Counted from the stretch's first letter, positions 48,481 to 62,132 are shown. The stretch is DNA of 64,000 bases from Macropodus opercularis (GCA_030770545.1 CM061091.1:3168501-3232500), one strand, 5' to 3'. Translations and numbers: made by a program. The notes: generated by a model not told the origin, from the sequence alone.

Positions 48481-51400
48481 CAGTCACATTTTGATTACGG
48501 GACAACAGTAGAGAAACTACATGGTTGTTTGAATCCGGCACATTCTTTCAAAGTAATAAACTGCTTTGATAAAACGGAAGCTGTTTTACGTCGTATACAG
48601 TCCTCTAGTAGATTTCAATCCACCAGTGGGTGGCGCCCTCTGCTAAAGTACATTTAGCCACGGAGGGACTCAAACAGCTTTGTTTTACCGCAAACCTGCA
48701 GAAATATGAAGACAACTATGTCATTTTGGTGTGTAACATATTTAAATTGAATGATCAGTGGAATTGTAATATTTCACTGTATAGCAGGAGCCAGCATAGC
48801 ATATATAGCATAAACAATTGCACATGTGGTCTTTTCAAAATAACTATTAATAAGCGCACCGAAGGTAAAATGAGAAATGAAACCGTTGCAATAATAATTT
48901 AAATATGTGTTTGTGTTCCACACCAAAAAACACATGATGTTTTCCTAGGGCTTGAGGTGGAGCTAATTTCTTGACTGTGTGGCTGTTAAAAAAAGCTACA
49001 GGACTGAGTCACGTCTGCCCAAAACTGAACTTCGTCTACATACTGAATGTAGCTGAAACTGCACTGGGGCCATGAAGCTGTGGTGTAGATCTATCAGTAT
49101 TCTCACCAAAGCACACGCAGTTGTCTGCAGTTACATTTAATTTGATTTAAAATGAAATATTTAGTCTTGTAAACTAAATGTGTAAAAATAAACCGTTTTA
49201 AAGATGAACGGAAAACTGAAAGCCATTAGCAATATGATAATATAAAACATTCAGGAATTCAACTTCTAAAATGTGTTTGTGGCTGTTGGTATTGAGCTGT
49301 TGAAGGAAACTGAAAACAGGGCTGCGTCTCCTGCTGAACGACAAATACTGTATTTTAAGGCCATAATTGCAGTTTGAATACAATGAGACATCACATTGCA
49401 GCTGTGATTGTCTAGCCAGCAGTTTATTTGGGTGAAGTTTGGTCTTCTCAAAGTTTAATTACATGCTTTAGGTTTGTTCTGGTCTGCTACAGCTTTCAGT
49501 CTAATGTCTTGATGGATCATGCATCATCATCTAGAAGACACAAAATGTAAAACAAAGCTTGTATTATGGCTTTGTGTTGCTTATTGATTGATTTTGACTG
49601 GATAGAAGAGCCTTAAAGCCCTCAAAGTGCAGTCAGAGAGGGATGCAGAAAAATTGTATCATTTGGTTATTAGCCAATTAGTTTGTTAGCAATTTGCTAA
49701 TTAACACTGAATGCTAAGCTGTTATGAAATACTATACTATACAAATAAAAATTTTGCTGTGAAGGAGGCACCAAGTCAAACATCAATGGAGCTGCAAAAT
49801 ATTTAGGATTCATCATGTGGGAACCATAAATGTGAGCAATGCAAACACACAAACTAACATTTGATCAGTGGCAACGTAGGAAAAAGACACTAAAAGGCAC
49901 TGAAATCGGTATCGTATTGAGGGAAAATGTAGTTTAATATCCTATGTAGCTGATGGATTTTCAGCGTTGTTGTTCTTTCCACAGCACAGAATGAGAAACT
50001 GCAAAGTGCTTGATGAAAGCAACTGCAAAGAGAGGATCATTTGGTTGAACAGCCACAGCCTCATCGTGGCACTTGCGTGCTGGAGCATAAAGACTTTAGC
50101 AGCGTGTAGAACAGCCTGTCAAACACAGCGGTCAGTTTATTGGCCTGGTGGCGACACAGGACAGCCCAGGATGTCTGCCTCTGACTTGTTTTCCCCACAT
50201 CTGCTTCAGTGACAGCATCCTGCTTAAACTATTTTTGTCTCCCAGTGCAATTATCACCACCTGGTAATTTTGACAATGTTGACTGCCTGTGCTGTACAGA
50301 GCCTCGAAATGTTAATGTGGCTGCTGTGCACGTGTTGCTGCTCTATTCAGCAGCTCCTCCGCCAGTTGTGACTTCAGTTCAAACCAATGAGGATGATGGG
50401 AAGGGAAAACTTTTTCACTTATTTCACACTATGTTCATAACTTGGAGGCTTGATGTCAAAAATATGAGTCCTAGCACATTTCCTCGCTTACTGACAGACA
50501 TCCTTTCACATGCAACTAAATAGTTCATTTTGGGCAGCATAGTGTCTGATGCGTGTTTGCCTAATAAGTACATGCTGTCGGATAACATTTGTCAAAGTGC
50601 TGAAGTTGTGTGATGATTACTTAGACACGAGGGCCACCACCATTAGTTTCTTCATGCAAAAGCTGTTGACAGTGTTCTTTGCTAACGCTGATTATGAAAT
50701 AGTGATGCACTGATGTGTGGCAGTATAAACTTAGTGTGACAAGCTGGACATATGGCGCATTCCTCCCTGTCTTAGTTCACTGCTGCCATCCATCACGCTG
50801 CCAGAGTCCTGCCTGCTGTCATGAATGATTGATGGATCTTGCTGGTCCCATTTTCTGCCTTGCCTTAATGTCCCTTGTGCCCTGATTGTTGGAGCTAATT
50901 TTGAACCTATGAAATTATTATGTTGCTCAATCTGTATTGAAAAGTACAACTAACAAAAACATTAAAATAGTAATGTAATGTACTTTTAAGAAGTGTAGGC
51001 CTGCATGTGGGCTATATTTTACTATTATGTTATGACTACAATGGTATATAACCAAAACTTCAAATTTTATAAAAATAGACTATTGGAAAACAGAAAATTA
51101 GATTTGATGGTGGAGCTACAATAAAAGCACATTGTGCACAGACAGTCTGCTGGGAGCTACGGGATATTTCCCCTTTGGGCTAAGGGTAGTCTGGCCATGA
51201 ACCGTCAACCTGATCGTGGGCAATGAGCGGTGACTCTCTCTTCCCTCAGTGTCACCCTCTTACCTGTACCTTAATTTTACTGTACATTAAAATTTTAACA
51301 AAGATAACAATAACATCACATAAACACGGTTTAAATGGTGGAAAATGAGCCTTTAATGTTGGGGAATATTGGGCATGTGAACACGTGTGTGAAACTAGTG

Positions 51401-53435
51401 TTTATGGTTATTTTCATTTTTTTCTTATTCAGGATGACGCATCTAAAGTAATCTTCTTGTTAACACTAAAATATAACCTGGAACAGTGGTATGGTGGAAT
51501 CAGAGGTGGAGGATGGGGCTGCTTGGCTTGTTTGTAGTTTATATTGCCACAAAGAGAACCTCCTGCCATTTTTCCTTAGCAGTCCCTTTTCCCGCCTCAC
51601 TAGATTTTTGCCACACTGACTTTTACCTTTTGGCAGAGGTCTAACTGAGAGTAAGCCTAAGTCTATTTGATCAGATGTTGTTCGAGGACAAAAGGAGACA
51701 CGTGAGCACATGAGGTTGACCTTGTGCCATTGAAACACTAAGCGTGGGTGCAGATGTCCAGCTGGGATGAGTTTCACTAACAGTAAGCATGAACATAACT
51801 TACTTTCAGGGTAACAGCGGAAGGCATACTGGATCATACTAACATTAAATTCATTTGGACTTAGATGGGCTTATCAAGCGTTATTGTCTACACTTTACGT
51901 GCAGACAATCATTCTAGTGCTATGAAATCCAGGCAGTGAAGTTCAGACTCTCCGAAAACACTCAGTTTGCATGAGATGCATCTGATCTCTGCTAAGCTTC
52001 GGCGTATGTCCGTCATGGCACTGAGTACCGAACACATTGTTAACACATTCGCACAAGAAACGCTGTATTTATAGTTGGACAGATGCCAAGCATGCCGCAT
52101 GAAGCTCAGACAGCTTTTTCACACCTTTCACTGCAGTGAAAGTGGCTGCTGGAAAGTTGATGGAGTGGAAATAAACCGCTAGAGCAAGGGGTCCGTAAGG
52201 CCCTGAGGGATTCCCTCCTGGCTGGCGCTATGTTCCAGATCGTCCACACTCCCAGGTATTAATGTTTGCCGTTCCGCTCACTTTTCCTGCCATCCCACAA
52301 TGGCAAGAACGCTGATTCTTACCAAACAGCACCTCTGGTGGCCATCCGTGTTAAATGACCTGGATCTGTGTGTACCCTGTGTCTCATTCTCCTTTGGTCA
52401 CACATCTTATTAAACTTTGTCAGAGGCCTGCTAGAATCTGGAGGCTGGTCCACTGTCAACAGATTCACAGAGATGACTCACATAAACAATAAGGACTTCA
52501 TACATAAAGCACAATTCAGACAGGGTTCAACTTGCCTAAAGTTCTTAAATAGCCATCAGCCAAGGAAACAGCAGAGATTGATCAGGTCTTCAGGCTGCAC
52601 AATATTTGTGTTTATTGAGGACCCTCATTTACCTCAAAAGTAGGGGTTCTGGGTTGCGTTCTGTCAACTGCTCAGTGCCTCTGTTAGTCTTTCGCCAGGG
52701 TTCCACACCCAGACCAGTGAGCAGTCAGTGTGCCTCATTCAGCTGCTGGAGAGTTCTGTAAATATGCTCAGATGTGCTCAGAGGGCACATCTGGCCTTGA
52801 GGTAACTCCCTATCCTAAATTCTGCCTGTGTATTTCTTCTGATGTGACGTATTCAATTTTCTGCCTGGATCATTCACCCGACCTAGGACAATTTGTGATT
52901 CTAATGAAAAGGATTTTAGTAGAATTAGATGAACGTGGAATGTGATTTTGGGTTAGTAGAGTTAACGTAATATTGTGATTTTCCTTTATATTGGGAGACG
53001 CTCACACTAAAGAATTACCTGAGCAAGAAAGACAAGTCACGCCAACGTCACGGCAGTCCTCCCAGAGCCCCCCTCCCAAACAGCAAACCATTCTCTGGGC
53101 TTTGCTTGTGCAACCTGATTCTCGCCTTCTCCTTCTGTTCAGTATTGTGTTTTGCTTTGGCCTTTGGCCACATGGAAGACAACAACACTGACTGGAAGCC
53201 GCCGTCTTGCTTTCTACTCTGCGCTGTCGTTTCTGGATCTCAAACCTCATGGATGCTCACCCCTCTTTGGTGAATGATTCTTCAGCAGTAATATGCAAAT
53301 GCTGGCATTCTGTGTCAGTACTTCTGAAGGATATATTATACTTTCTCGGCTTCATCGTGGCAGCATTTGCCTTCTGGAGGCAGCCACACTCAGTGGCAGC
53401 ATGAAAAGTCATACATAAAAGTAATTTATACACAG

Positions 53436-53456
53436 AATATAAATATAAATATAAAT
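53436..53456. repeat. (ATAAAT)n short repeat
   Basis: Three to four tandem copies of a six-base ATAAAT-type unit in AT-rich intergenic DNA. Confidence 0.75.
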
Positions 53457-55019
53457 GTTCAGCATGAACCTACCTATTCCCAAAAGAGTGACTCTAAAAG
53501 TGGTGTCTCAAATATGAGCGTCTCCTCCATGGCAACCTGTCACCAGGCCTTAATTAGCTGAGCGCTAGGACACATGGGAACCCCCTTAACCGTCTCGAGA
53601 CACGGCTCTCAGGACCAGAGCAGAGGAAAGTGAGTACAACTAACTGGTGCTGCTCTGTGCAGCCCATTATTGTTAGTGTGAAGTGTAGCAAATAACCACT
53701 GTGCGCTTTTCCTGAGAGGACACATGCAGACAAATATTATGAAGGGTGGAATTAGATGCCATGTGCTCCTTTAGTCTGACTAGTCCCAGGGCACATTAGC
53801 GATAAAAGCTAGAGTAAAGTAGATAATGATGAAGACTTAGCACTTTATGTGTTGTGTGAGTTAGATGTGCACAGTAAAGAGGGACAACGCAGGAGAGAAA
53901 TCTGGGGAAAGAAAGCCCAGATAGGCCTTCATGCATAGCCACCATATACCTCATAGTGGGACTAGTCATTACACTGTCGCTGTAGTTTAAGTAATAGGGA
54001 TATTGTATAGAGATAATATCTTTCACAGTTTAGATGTTTTCAACATCACAACCAAACACACACAACAGTATTTAGTAATTAGTAATAATCCTCTCCCCTT
54101 TCACATTAGACAGTTTCTGAAGCTCATGTATCGCGTGGGTTCAGTGTTTATCTGAATTCATATTGATAGGCAAATAATAACTCAGGTGAAAAATCTAGTT
54201 TAGCTTAACTGGTTCTGTTCATTTGTGTGAAAGTTTCCCCTGTGCAGGTTAACGCATGCTCTATCCTGGCAGAAATCCAACAACACTTTCACAGATTTAC
54301 TGTTGTTGTTGTCAGTCACCTGCAAACCAAATCAGGTTGTGCTGCATGAAGCCTCATATTACAAAGTGAAATATTAAATGCAGTTTATGTGCATTTGTGA
54401 GCATGTACCCTTTGTCCTTTCACTGTCTCTTCTTTGCACAGTCTCACTTTTACTTCTCTCCCTCTCTTTCACTTCTTTCTAGGAACCTAAATGTTGTGCA
54501 GCTGCAGGCACCTGTCTTGAATAAAATGACGTATGTGAGTCAGTGAGTCATCGAGACGCTTAAGAAGAAGAGCTGCTGTGCAAACTATAGGTGGCTGAAC
54601 TTTTCTCCACCTTTCTCCCTCGTGAAGCGTGGGATGAGGACGGTCCATCATCATCCGGCAGACGTTTGCTGACAGACTCCTATTTGGTTGGTAGCGACGT
54701 AAAAATAAAAATGTGTAATATTCATGCAGGATTGCATTAATAGGTGTGGACATTATTTTCTGTAGTCCACATTTCAGCCTTGTTAGGAAGGAGCATTCAG
54801 GCGTTTTTGTGAGTGCAGATGACTGTACTTGAGAGTTTGTTTAGAAGGTTGGGGGAGGACAGAGCAGTTTTTGTTTCACTGCCTTTTCATGCATTTCATG
54901 TGTCACACCTGTACAGTCACAGTAAAAGTGGTGTCTGTAAAGGACCCGTGAGCTCAATAAACCACCTGGGTCTACTTAGCAACAAGCATATACATGCATC
55001 TGTGCGTGTGACCAATGGC

Positions 55020-55040
55020 CACACACACGCACACACACAA
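55020..55040. repeat. Imperfect (CA)n microsatellite
   Basis: About ten CA units with one CG interruption, in the intergenic region before the ELL-family gene. Confidence 0.85.
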
Positions 55041-57929
55041 GGCTAAGTAAGACGAAGGCTGCTTCAGGTGCAGTAAAGAGCACAGAGTAAACACTTCAAC
55101 AGTCTAAGAGAAGGCTTCTGCGTGTTTTCATTTTGGGCAAGGTTAACATTTTGTAAGTGTCTTTTCATAAGTGAGTGTGTCACATGCCTTCACACTGTCG
55201 ACAGAAAATCTTAGCCTATTTGGTTCTATTTCTCTGTTTTAGCCATTCCGTCATGAAAGTCTTGCAAAAACAGTTAACTGAGTCAGAAGGACACATTTAA
55301 CTGATTTAATGATAACTCCAATATATTATCTATATGATATGATGCTCATTTGCAAATATCAGATGTGTAGGAGATGTAGATCATCTGATCTGAGTACAGC
55401 TCAGCAGTGTCCAGTGTCTTTTTGCTTAGATCGCTGAGTTCACACATTAGTCTCACTTAAAAGGTGCTTGTGCGTCTAACCTGGTATCTTTCTCAAATTC
55501 ATAAGGGCTTCCTCACCCTGCCAGACACACCATGTCTCCAGCTGAAATAACGGTGTGTGTAAAATACTGTGCAAAGCCTCTCGTAAGTAATTTAAGTTAT
55601 TTCGTTGTGACCATTTTATGGGATTTCCAGAGTGGTGAAACGTGCAGTGACTGTATCCAGTCTCTTTGTTTGTTTTTTTTACTGTACCACGTGCGTTACA
55701 TGCACGTGTATGAAGACAGTTTTTTTCAGTGATTGAAATACACACTACAGGAAGGGTGTGTGGTGTTAGAAAGCTCTGATCTTATAAGACCTCTGTAGTC
55801 GGCTCCATCCTGCCTGAGGCAAGCACCACAAGAGCCACTACAAGCTGAATTTAGACAACTCTCTGATTTAACCTGTCCCAGAGTGCAATGCTAAACTGAT
55901 ACAGTATTCCAAAAATAATCCCTGATTTTTTTTCTACATTAATTTTGTAAGTTGCAAGTCGCTTTGCATAACATTTCAAGAATGTTCGTGGTGGTAGCAT
56001 AAAAAGAAAAGCAACCTCCCGTCCAAAGACAGGGTGAGAACAATGTGAACAAACTCCTCTTACTAGTTGCAGGTGTCCTGGGAGTCATTGACCTCAGGTG
56101 TGAAACATCACTCCCAAAGGGTCGTGTACATTTGCATTTTCCCATGCAGCAGATGGCAAAGTCGAGACAATGAGACAGATGAGCCAGGTAAAGGAAAGGG
56201 AGAGGCTGAATGAATCCTCCACTGCTTGGTAGTAGAAGGAGCGACGTCAAATCTGCAGGCAGGAGTGGGTGAGGGGAGGGATTTCTGTACTGTGTTGCTT
56301 GTGATACAGCACAAAGCCATTCCAGGAGCTGAATTTATATACACAGTATATGTTCTTGAAAAATACACCTTTTATTAGGCTGTACTGAGTTATGCTGCAA
56401 CAGGAACATCGGTGTAAACAAAACCAGGCTTTTCTCTCTCTAATTCATAGACGTGAGGCATGATGTGGAGATTCAGCACCACCTGTTCTCTGTTAACCAC
56501 CAAAGCCCCCTGTCCCCATTATGTACTTTGATTCAGGGAGTGGCGTAGCAGTCTCCCTAATTGGTTTACTTGTCAGAATGGTCTGCTTTGCCAGCCTCCA
56601 CCATCAATTCAGTGCTTTCTCTCCGCTACATAAAGCCTTACATGGTTTATATTGGCTGTGGTTCTGCTCACTCATATTTACTAGGCTGTGAAACACATAC
56701 ATCAGAACATGTGAATTTCATAAACAGATAACAGCTCCACCCAGTTATAGGGTCGCTCTCATTACGGTGCTGGCAAACAAAGGAAAATTGGAGAGGCTGT
56801 CAAGAATGAAGATGAATAAGGCCATTAATTCTTCAGGAAAAGCAACTTGTCTTGTCAGAGATAATTCCCAAAGTGACCCACGCTGTGATTGATTCAAAAA
56901 ACATACTGTATATGCACAAAAAATATTTTACCAGGTTCAACATTTACACTTTTTAATTCACATGGGTTACTTAATAAATACTTATTTAGTCATATGTGTG
57001 TCCTATAAAATTACTGTAATGTTATCAAAAAGTCAACAGGCAGTGTAATAATTATATTATATTACAATTCTTTTCATATAGAGTCTAGATCATGAACAGT
57101 TTCTACTACTGTCTGAAATCATAACTTGGCACAGCAATAGTTGAACTTTGGCCTTTAACATTTAGTAATACAGTTCCAAAAAAATCATAATTTTAATTTT
57201 AAATTGTTTTAGTTGTTATATCAGATATTATACCAGCATATTGTTGGTGTTATCTGTTTAGGTTTATGATGTTGAACACACACGTGTAGTTTGAGCTACA
57301 GTGTCATATGCAAGCCTAGTCAGGTTGAATGAATAAATAATTGTCACACTCTGCCTCATTTATTATGGTTGATATATTTATCCTCCTGCCATTTAAGGAA
57401 TTTTTACTGACTTGTTAAGTCATGTCTGATTTAGTTACAAGCCAGGAACAACGCCTCTTTAATAGAGACACAATTCTTGCCATGTTAGTATTAACTTACA
57501 TTTCTCAAGCTTTGCTCTGTGTTAAGTAGATGTCTGGCTACAAAAACACACAGACTCCTTCATCAGCGATCTGGACTTAATAACGCAAGGAATGGACGCA
57601 TTTCAGCTTTCAGATACATTTGTCACCTAACACAGGCCCATCCTACATCGTTAGTGGGACGATGAGACACTGTGACAGGCACATAAATAAGATGTGACAT
57701 CAATAGTTTTAGTCCCCTTTACATTACTGAATGTGTTATAAGTCTATAAACTATAATCAAACGAAACAAAACAGTGATGATCCATAAAACGTGAAGCCAG
57801 ATAACGGCTATGATAGTTATATAACAGTCATAATAGTACAAGTCTATCATATTTATGCCACAGTCATTGGTGATAATCTCGTGTGCTACACTAAAGAGCA
57901 GGAACCCAGAGGTCAGGGCTGCAGCCTGG

Positions 57930-58028
57930 CGTTCGCACAGCCCCGCCCCCGCGGTGACGTCACGGGGAGCGTGCGGAGCAGACCGAGGAAAAGCAGCTTT
58001 AATTGCGGGGCAGAGAGAAAAGCCAGCG
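57930..58028 (+). promoter_or_regulatory. Promoter and 5' UTR of the ELL-family gene, with GC box and CRE
   Basis: A GC box (CCCCGCCCCC, 57,941-57,950) is followed four bases later by a full palindromic cAMP-response element TGACGTCA (57,955-57,962), then a CpG-rich leader up to the start codon at 58,029. The surrounding DNA is AT-rich, so the boundary is sharp. Binding by CREB/ATF and Sp factors is inferred from motif identity only. Confidence 0.7.
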
Positions 58029-58166
58029 ATGGCTTGTCTCAGGCAGGAGCAGCGCTACGGGCTCTGCTGTGGAAGGAGCAACAAAAGCAGCGCCAGCAGG
58101 ACGCTGTTCCACGTCAAGCTGACGGACACGGCCATCAGGGCGCTGGAGGCTTATCAGAACACCAAG
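58029..58166 (+). CDS. ELL-family coding exon 1
   Basis: Start ATG is the first in a clear leader, in context GCGATGG. The exon ends AACACCAAG|GTACCG with phase 0. A longer open frame in another reading phase overlaps it (57,791-58,264) and is a shadow. Confidence 0.92.
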
Positions 58167-58581
58167 GTACCGTTTCCTCGTGCGCGTGCTCGTGCGTGCG
58201 CGTTTTAGAAACGAATTCGTTCTTACACTTGCCTGTCGCTCGCGCCCTTCTTCGCTGTGTTTAGAGGAAGGAGCCAGTGTGAAGCTGGGTGTCTCGCCTC
58301 GCGCACAGGCAGCGCGTAGCCCGCCAGGCGTGGCGTAAATAATTAAACGGGAGAAGTTCAAACAAGTTTACAGTTACTTCAGCAGCCGCCACGGCCGAAC
58401 ACCGAGCCTGAGAGCCGGCAACTTCTCTACCTGACACTTCTTAATTAGCCCCAGTAAACGGCGTCAGCACGTAATTGATTCTGTAACTTTACTTGCATTC
58501 AGTTGACGGACCTGCTCTCTTCTTTCCCTTTAGGGATCTTTACCAAGTCAACCACTAATTTGCTTCAAAGGAAACCAGGGG
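58029..58581 (+). CDS. ELL-family RNA polymerase II elongation factor, first two coding exons (partial gene)
   Basis: ELL proteins raise the rate of RNA polymerase II by suppressing pausing and act in nuclear super and little elongation complexes (family knowledge). Seen here: exon 1 (58029-58166, 46 codons) starting MACLRQEQRYGLCCGR and containing LFHVKLTDTAIRALEAYQ, then exon 2 (58534-58581, 16 codons: GSLPSQPLICFKGNQG). These match the amino terminus of ELL/ELL2, including the EQRYGLSCGR-like start, the VKLT(D/E)xAIRA helix and the I.F.G..G segment at the end of exon 2. Phases are 0/0. The following exons and the C-terminal occludin/ELL domain are not in the window. Paralogue is unresolved: residues favour ELL2- or ELL-like, while the neighbouring serf2 favours ell3. 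Confidence 0.88.
58167..58533 (+). other. Intron 1 of the ELL-family gene
   Basis: A 367-base intron bounded by GTACCG and CCTTTAG, CpG-rich in its first half as a continuation of the promoter island. Confidence 0.85.
58534..58581 (+). CDS. ELL-family coding exon 2
   Basis: A 48-base exon with acceptor TTCCCTTTAG and donor GGG|GTGAGT, both strong. Its 16 residues fit the next segment of the ELL amino-terminal domain. It is too short to stand out as an open frame. Confidence 0.85.
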
Positions 58582-61372
58582 GTGAGTGTGGCTTTGTGTC
58601 AACTTATTGTAAGGAAAAAATAAAAGTGTCATCCAGCTGAACCAGTGCTTAAATAACCTGTTTGCAAACACAGCATGTCTAAACACATGAATCCACATTA
58701 AATACAAGCAACCTTTCGCTGTGACATTTCTGGAAATAACAGCGTGTGTCAACCTGTCTTTTGGGTTCGTCCGCTGTAAAGAAGCTTTTGTTTATCACAC
58801 ATTGCTGGCGCTCAGATGGAAGCCTGTAGCCGGCCGTCTCCAGCAGACAGGAGGCATGCAGGTTACTGGGGCAGGCTGGTGGCTGTGGAGAGGCTTTGTT
58901 AGGTCAGTGAGCGGTGCTGGGAAAAAGGCTGGAGGGAGGGACGGCGCACGCTGAGCCAGAGCCAACAGTGGGGAGAGGCCTTATGGCAAACCAGCCCAGG
59001 AGCCCTCAGTGACACAAAGTGGCCTCCCTCATCTCCCTTCGGCAAATATCAGCGGTTTTCTATGACTCTTAAAGTCAAGCCAGAATCTGCAGTAAACAGT
59101 CTGAGCTATGTGTGTTTAGACTACAATCAGGAACAGCTGTGTCCTTGGGGAGTACTAAACTCTTTAGTTGATGCTAATTGCACGGCCTTGTGGGAAGGAG
59201 TTGCAGGCCCCCTTCCTGTCACGTCAAGATGAGCTGAGAGGTGACGGGTTTGTAAAGTGTGTTGATCCTGTAGATATGTGTACTATGCAACAGTTTGGTG
59301 CAGACTTTGTGGGTTAGGGTCAATATTTATTGAACAATTTCAGCGTGTCTGAACTAGTGGCTGCATGTATAGAAGCAGCTTCAGGTGAGGTTTTTTCTGT
59401 CTTGTCACACGATATTGACACAAATAAAGATGGCATTAAATTAAAAGGGGCTGCAAATCCAATCCACAGCTTCACGGCTCACACACTGAGCTGCTGAGAA
59501 GTATTTCTCTGCTTTATGATCGGATTCAGTTCACTTGCTCAGGCATACTGTGACTGTATAATATACACAGACACACATAAATCTAGTTACAGTTGCTGCC
59601 TTTGTCCTTTACCACAGACAAGAGACAAGTTGGCTGTGAAATATAAAATTATTCTACTAACACGTGGTACTTTCTTTTAAGGTGGACTGAAGACTGTGCT
59701 GAAATATTTTAAGAGCAGTTCCTGGGCCCTCATCTGAGGTTTGGGCCATTGCTTGAGGGATTGTATTAAATTTCACACCCTCCCTATATGTGGGACAGAG
59801 GCCTACAGTTATCGGGCAAATGAATGTTTCGAGTTAATTACAGGAGCCGTGATGTTCCTGATTACAGTGTGAAGCTCCGTGGCTTCAGTTTGCATTAGTG
59901 CTCCCTGGGTTTGCCTGACTCAGCCTTTTACGAATGTGTGTTTTTGTTTGTGTGAGTGTGTGCAGCACTAACGCAGGTCTGCAGCGGTAACAGCTAGGCA
60001 GGTGATATGAACCCTGGCCTGCTAATTTTCCCATCCCATTCTCTAGCTGGAGCCCCGCGCTGTGCGTGTAATGAAAGTGTGAAAACATCGGACACACCTG
60101 TGTTGTGTGTGAGAGTAATATATTTCCGTGTATGTTTTCATGCATGCATTTTCTTACGTATGTGTTAAACGTAGGTGTGAAGTGTTATTCAAGTGTGTGT
60201 GTTTATTTTGTTTCCCGTGTGGCCTGAAGGCATGATTTATTCATGTCCCTCCTACTTATTCCTGTTCTGCCCGTCTGCTTATTGTGCAGTGGTCTTTAGC
60301 CTGTCGGCACCAGAGTGGATCCCCTGAGGACCCTCTGTGTCTGCATGTGTGTGTGTTTGGTTGGTTTGTCTGTGTGCATGAAAAAGAGATGGGGCGGGGA
60401 TACATTTTTAGCAGTTGCTTTTCTATCAGTATGCATGTTTGAGTGAGTTGTTGTGTTTTTCTGGGTTCTTCTCATGCAGTAGATCCCTAGAGTCCCCCCA
60501 GGACTGTGTGTCGTCTCCTCTGATTTGAATAACAATGAGTGTGGGAATTCAGACTGTGTGTTGTCACTCTGATTGGATCACCCAACATAAATCAGGTTTT
60601 TCGGCCTGTTGCAGTCAGTCCAGATGTGCTGTGGCCTGCCTCAAGGGTTTGTTTGTGCACAACACGATAGACAACCTCCCTCCTGTGGATGTTATGGAGG
60701 GGAATCCTAAACGGAGAACACTGCAAACCTCTTTTCAATTTTTAACTATACTAAAAGTACAGATTTTAATATAATATCTGTATTTTCGGACATGGCACAC
60801 GCTACTGGCATGTACCCTGCCAGACACAGAGTTAATTTGTGCATAAATCATCCTGAAAGAGAATTAAAAAGTACTTAAAGTTCAATCTAGTGCAATTAAG
60901 AATATGCACATGGGTACTTTGCAGAGGAGTGTCCCCAGCATTTTATGAATCTGTTTACCGAGCTGTATATGCAGTGCATGTCCTTTGTGGGTGCTTTGCC
61001 CACAACAGGCACACACTGTTCTGTGTTTTAATCACTGGTGGTTATAGTCAGCATCTTTTTCTAAAAGGTCACAATTAAAGTTTGTGGGGCTTTTTTTTCC
61101 ATTACATAGCTAATTTGCGAACATGTGAGTGTAAGACAAAAAGAGTAAAAGCAGCTGTTCCTCATAGATCTGGCAGCAGAAGCTCTGGAAGAAAGCGTTT
61201 CTGTATGAATAGGCAGCACATCAGTCTGTCCTACTTCATTCCCTTATGTGAAATTCTGCACCATAACTTAATGAGGCATAAAAGGGCACTTGCTTCCCCT
61301 GAACATGTGTCATGGTATGATCCTGTACTTTTACATGGCATCATGGCATTCTGTGGACGAGCCCCCTGTGTG

Positions 61373-61396
61373 CCCCCCCCACCCCACCCCACCCCT
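61373..61396. repeat. C-rich (CCCCA)n run
   Basis: A run of eight C bases is followed by three CCCCA-type units. It creates proline-rich chance frames. Confidence 0.85.
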
Positions 61397-62112
61397 ATAG
61401 ATGACGTTGACAGTCTGGGCCTCAGGCACCTGCCAGAGATGTATCGTCCTTGGCACTGGAGAGAAGCCTCAGGCGATGCTCGTGGCACAGCACCTCTTCG
61501 CGTCCTCCTCCCTCTACCTCTCTATCCAACACTGGAACTGCAGATCTATCCGTCTGTGAAAAGGAACGGATGGTGATTACAGGCTGGGGCTTGATTACAT
61601 GCACTGCCTCCCACTCAAGGCAACCACATTAATCACCCAGTTGGAGCATGTGGATCTCGGATAGAAAGAAGATGCAGTGTAGCTTCAAGCACCGAATGAC
61701 TGTGGGATCATAAAACAACACACAGAGTCTCCAGTGTAATTCTTGATGTGTCTCTGCATCCCTGGCCCTTCTTTTTTCCACTGGGCCGGACACAAGGACG
61801 CATTGTGTTTTGTATCTCTCTCCTCCATTGTGGAAGGGACTCCGCTTAAATGGCATGTGTCAACTTGTGGCCCTGGAACAGACTCCGCTCTTTTGTTTGT
61901 GATGAGATGATAAGAGGTAGTGTTTACAGACGAGTGGTAAAGATGAGTTGAGCTGGTTTGAGTGGGTCTCGGCAGAAATGCTGGGCTGATACTTAGACTT
62001 TGGCCTTTTTGTCGTCCCTTTCTCGTTCTTATGAGTGGCAGTAATGCTGATTACACCCTGGTGAGAGGAGCTGGAGCTGAGCCTCTCTTTGCTCACGCTG
62101 GATTAGCACAGA

Positions 62113-62132
62113 GACACACACACACACACACA
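62113..62132. repeat. (CA)n microsatellite
   Basis: About ten uninterrupted AC/CA units within the presumed ELL-family intron. Confidence 0.95.

Larger units (their letters stand above)
48481..57900. other. Intergenic region between serf2 and the ELL-family gene
   Basis: A 9.4 kb stretch with no recognised coding exon on either strand. Splice-like motifs occur (acceptor CTTTCCACAG near 49,984; donor GGAAA|GTGAGT near 53,628; acceptor TTCTTTCTAG near 54,481) and might mark exons of a non-coding transcript. Short simple repeats occur near 53,438 and 55,022. Long AT-rich sequence lies at 56.9-57.4 kb. Confidence 0.55.

Noticed and set aside
57791..58264. 157-codon frame overlapping the ELL-family first exon
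   Set aside because: Different reading phase from the family-matching frame and no resemblance to known proteins; a shadow of exon 1.
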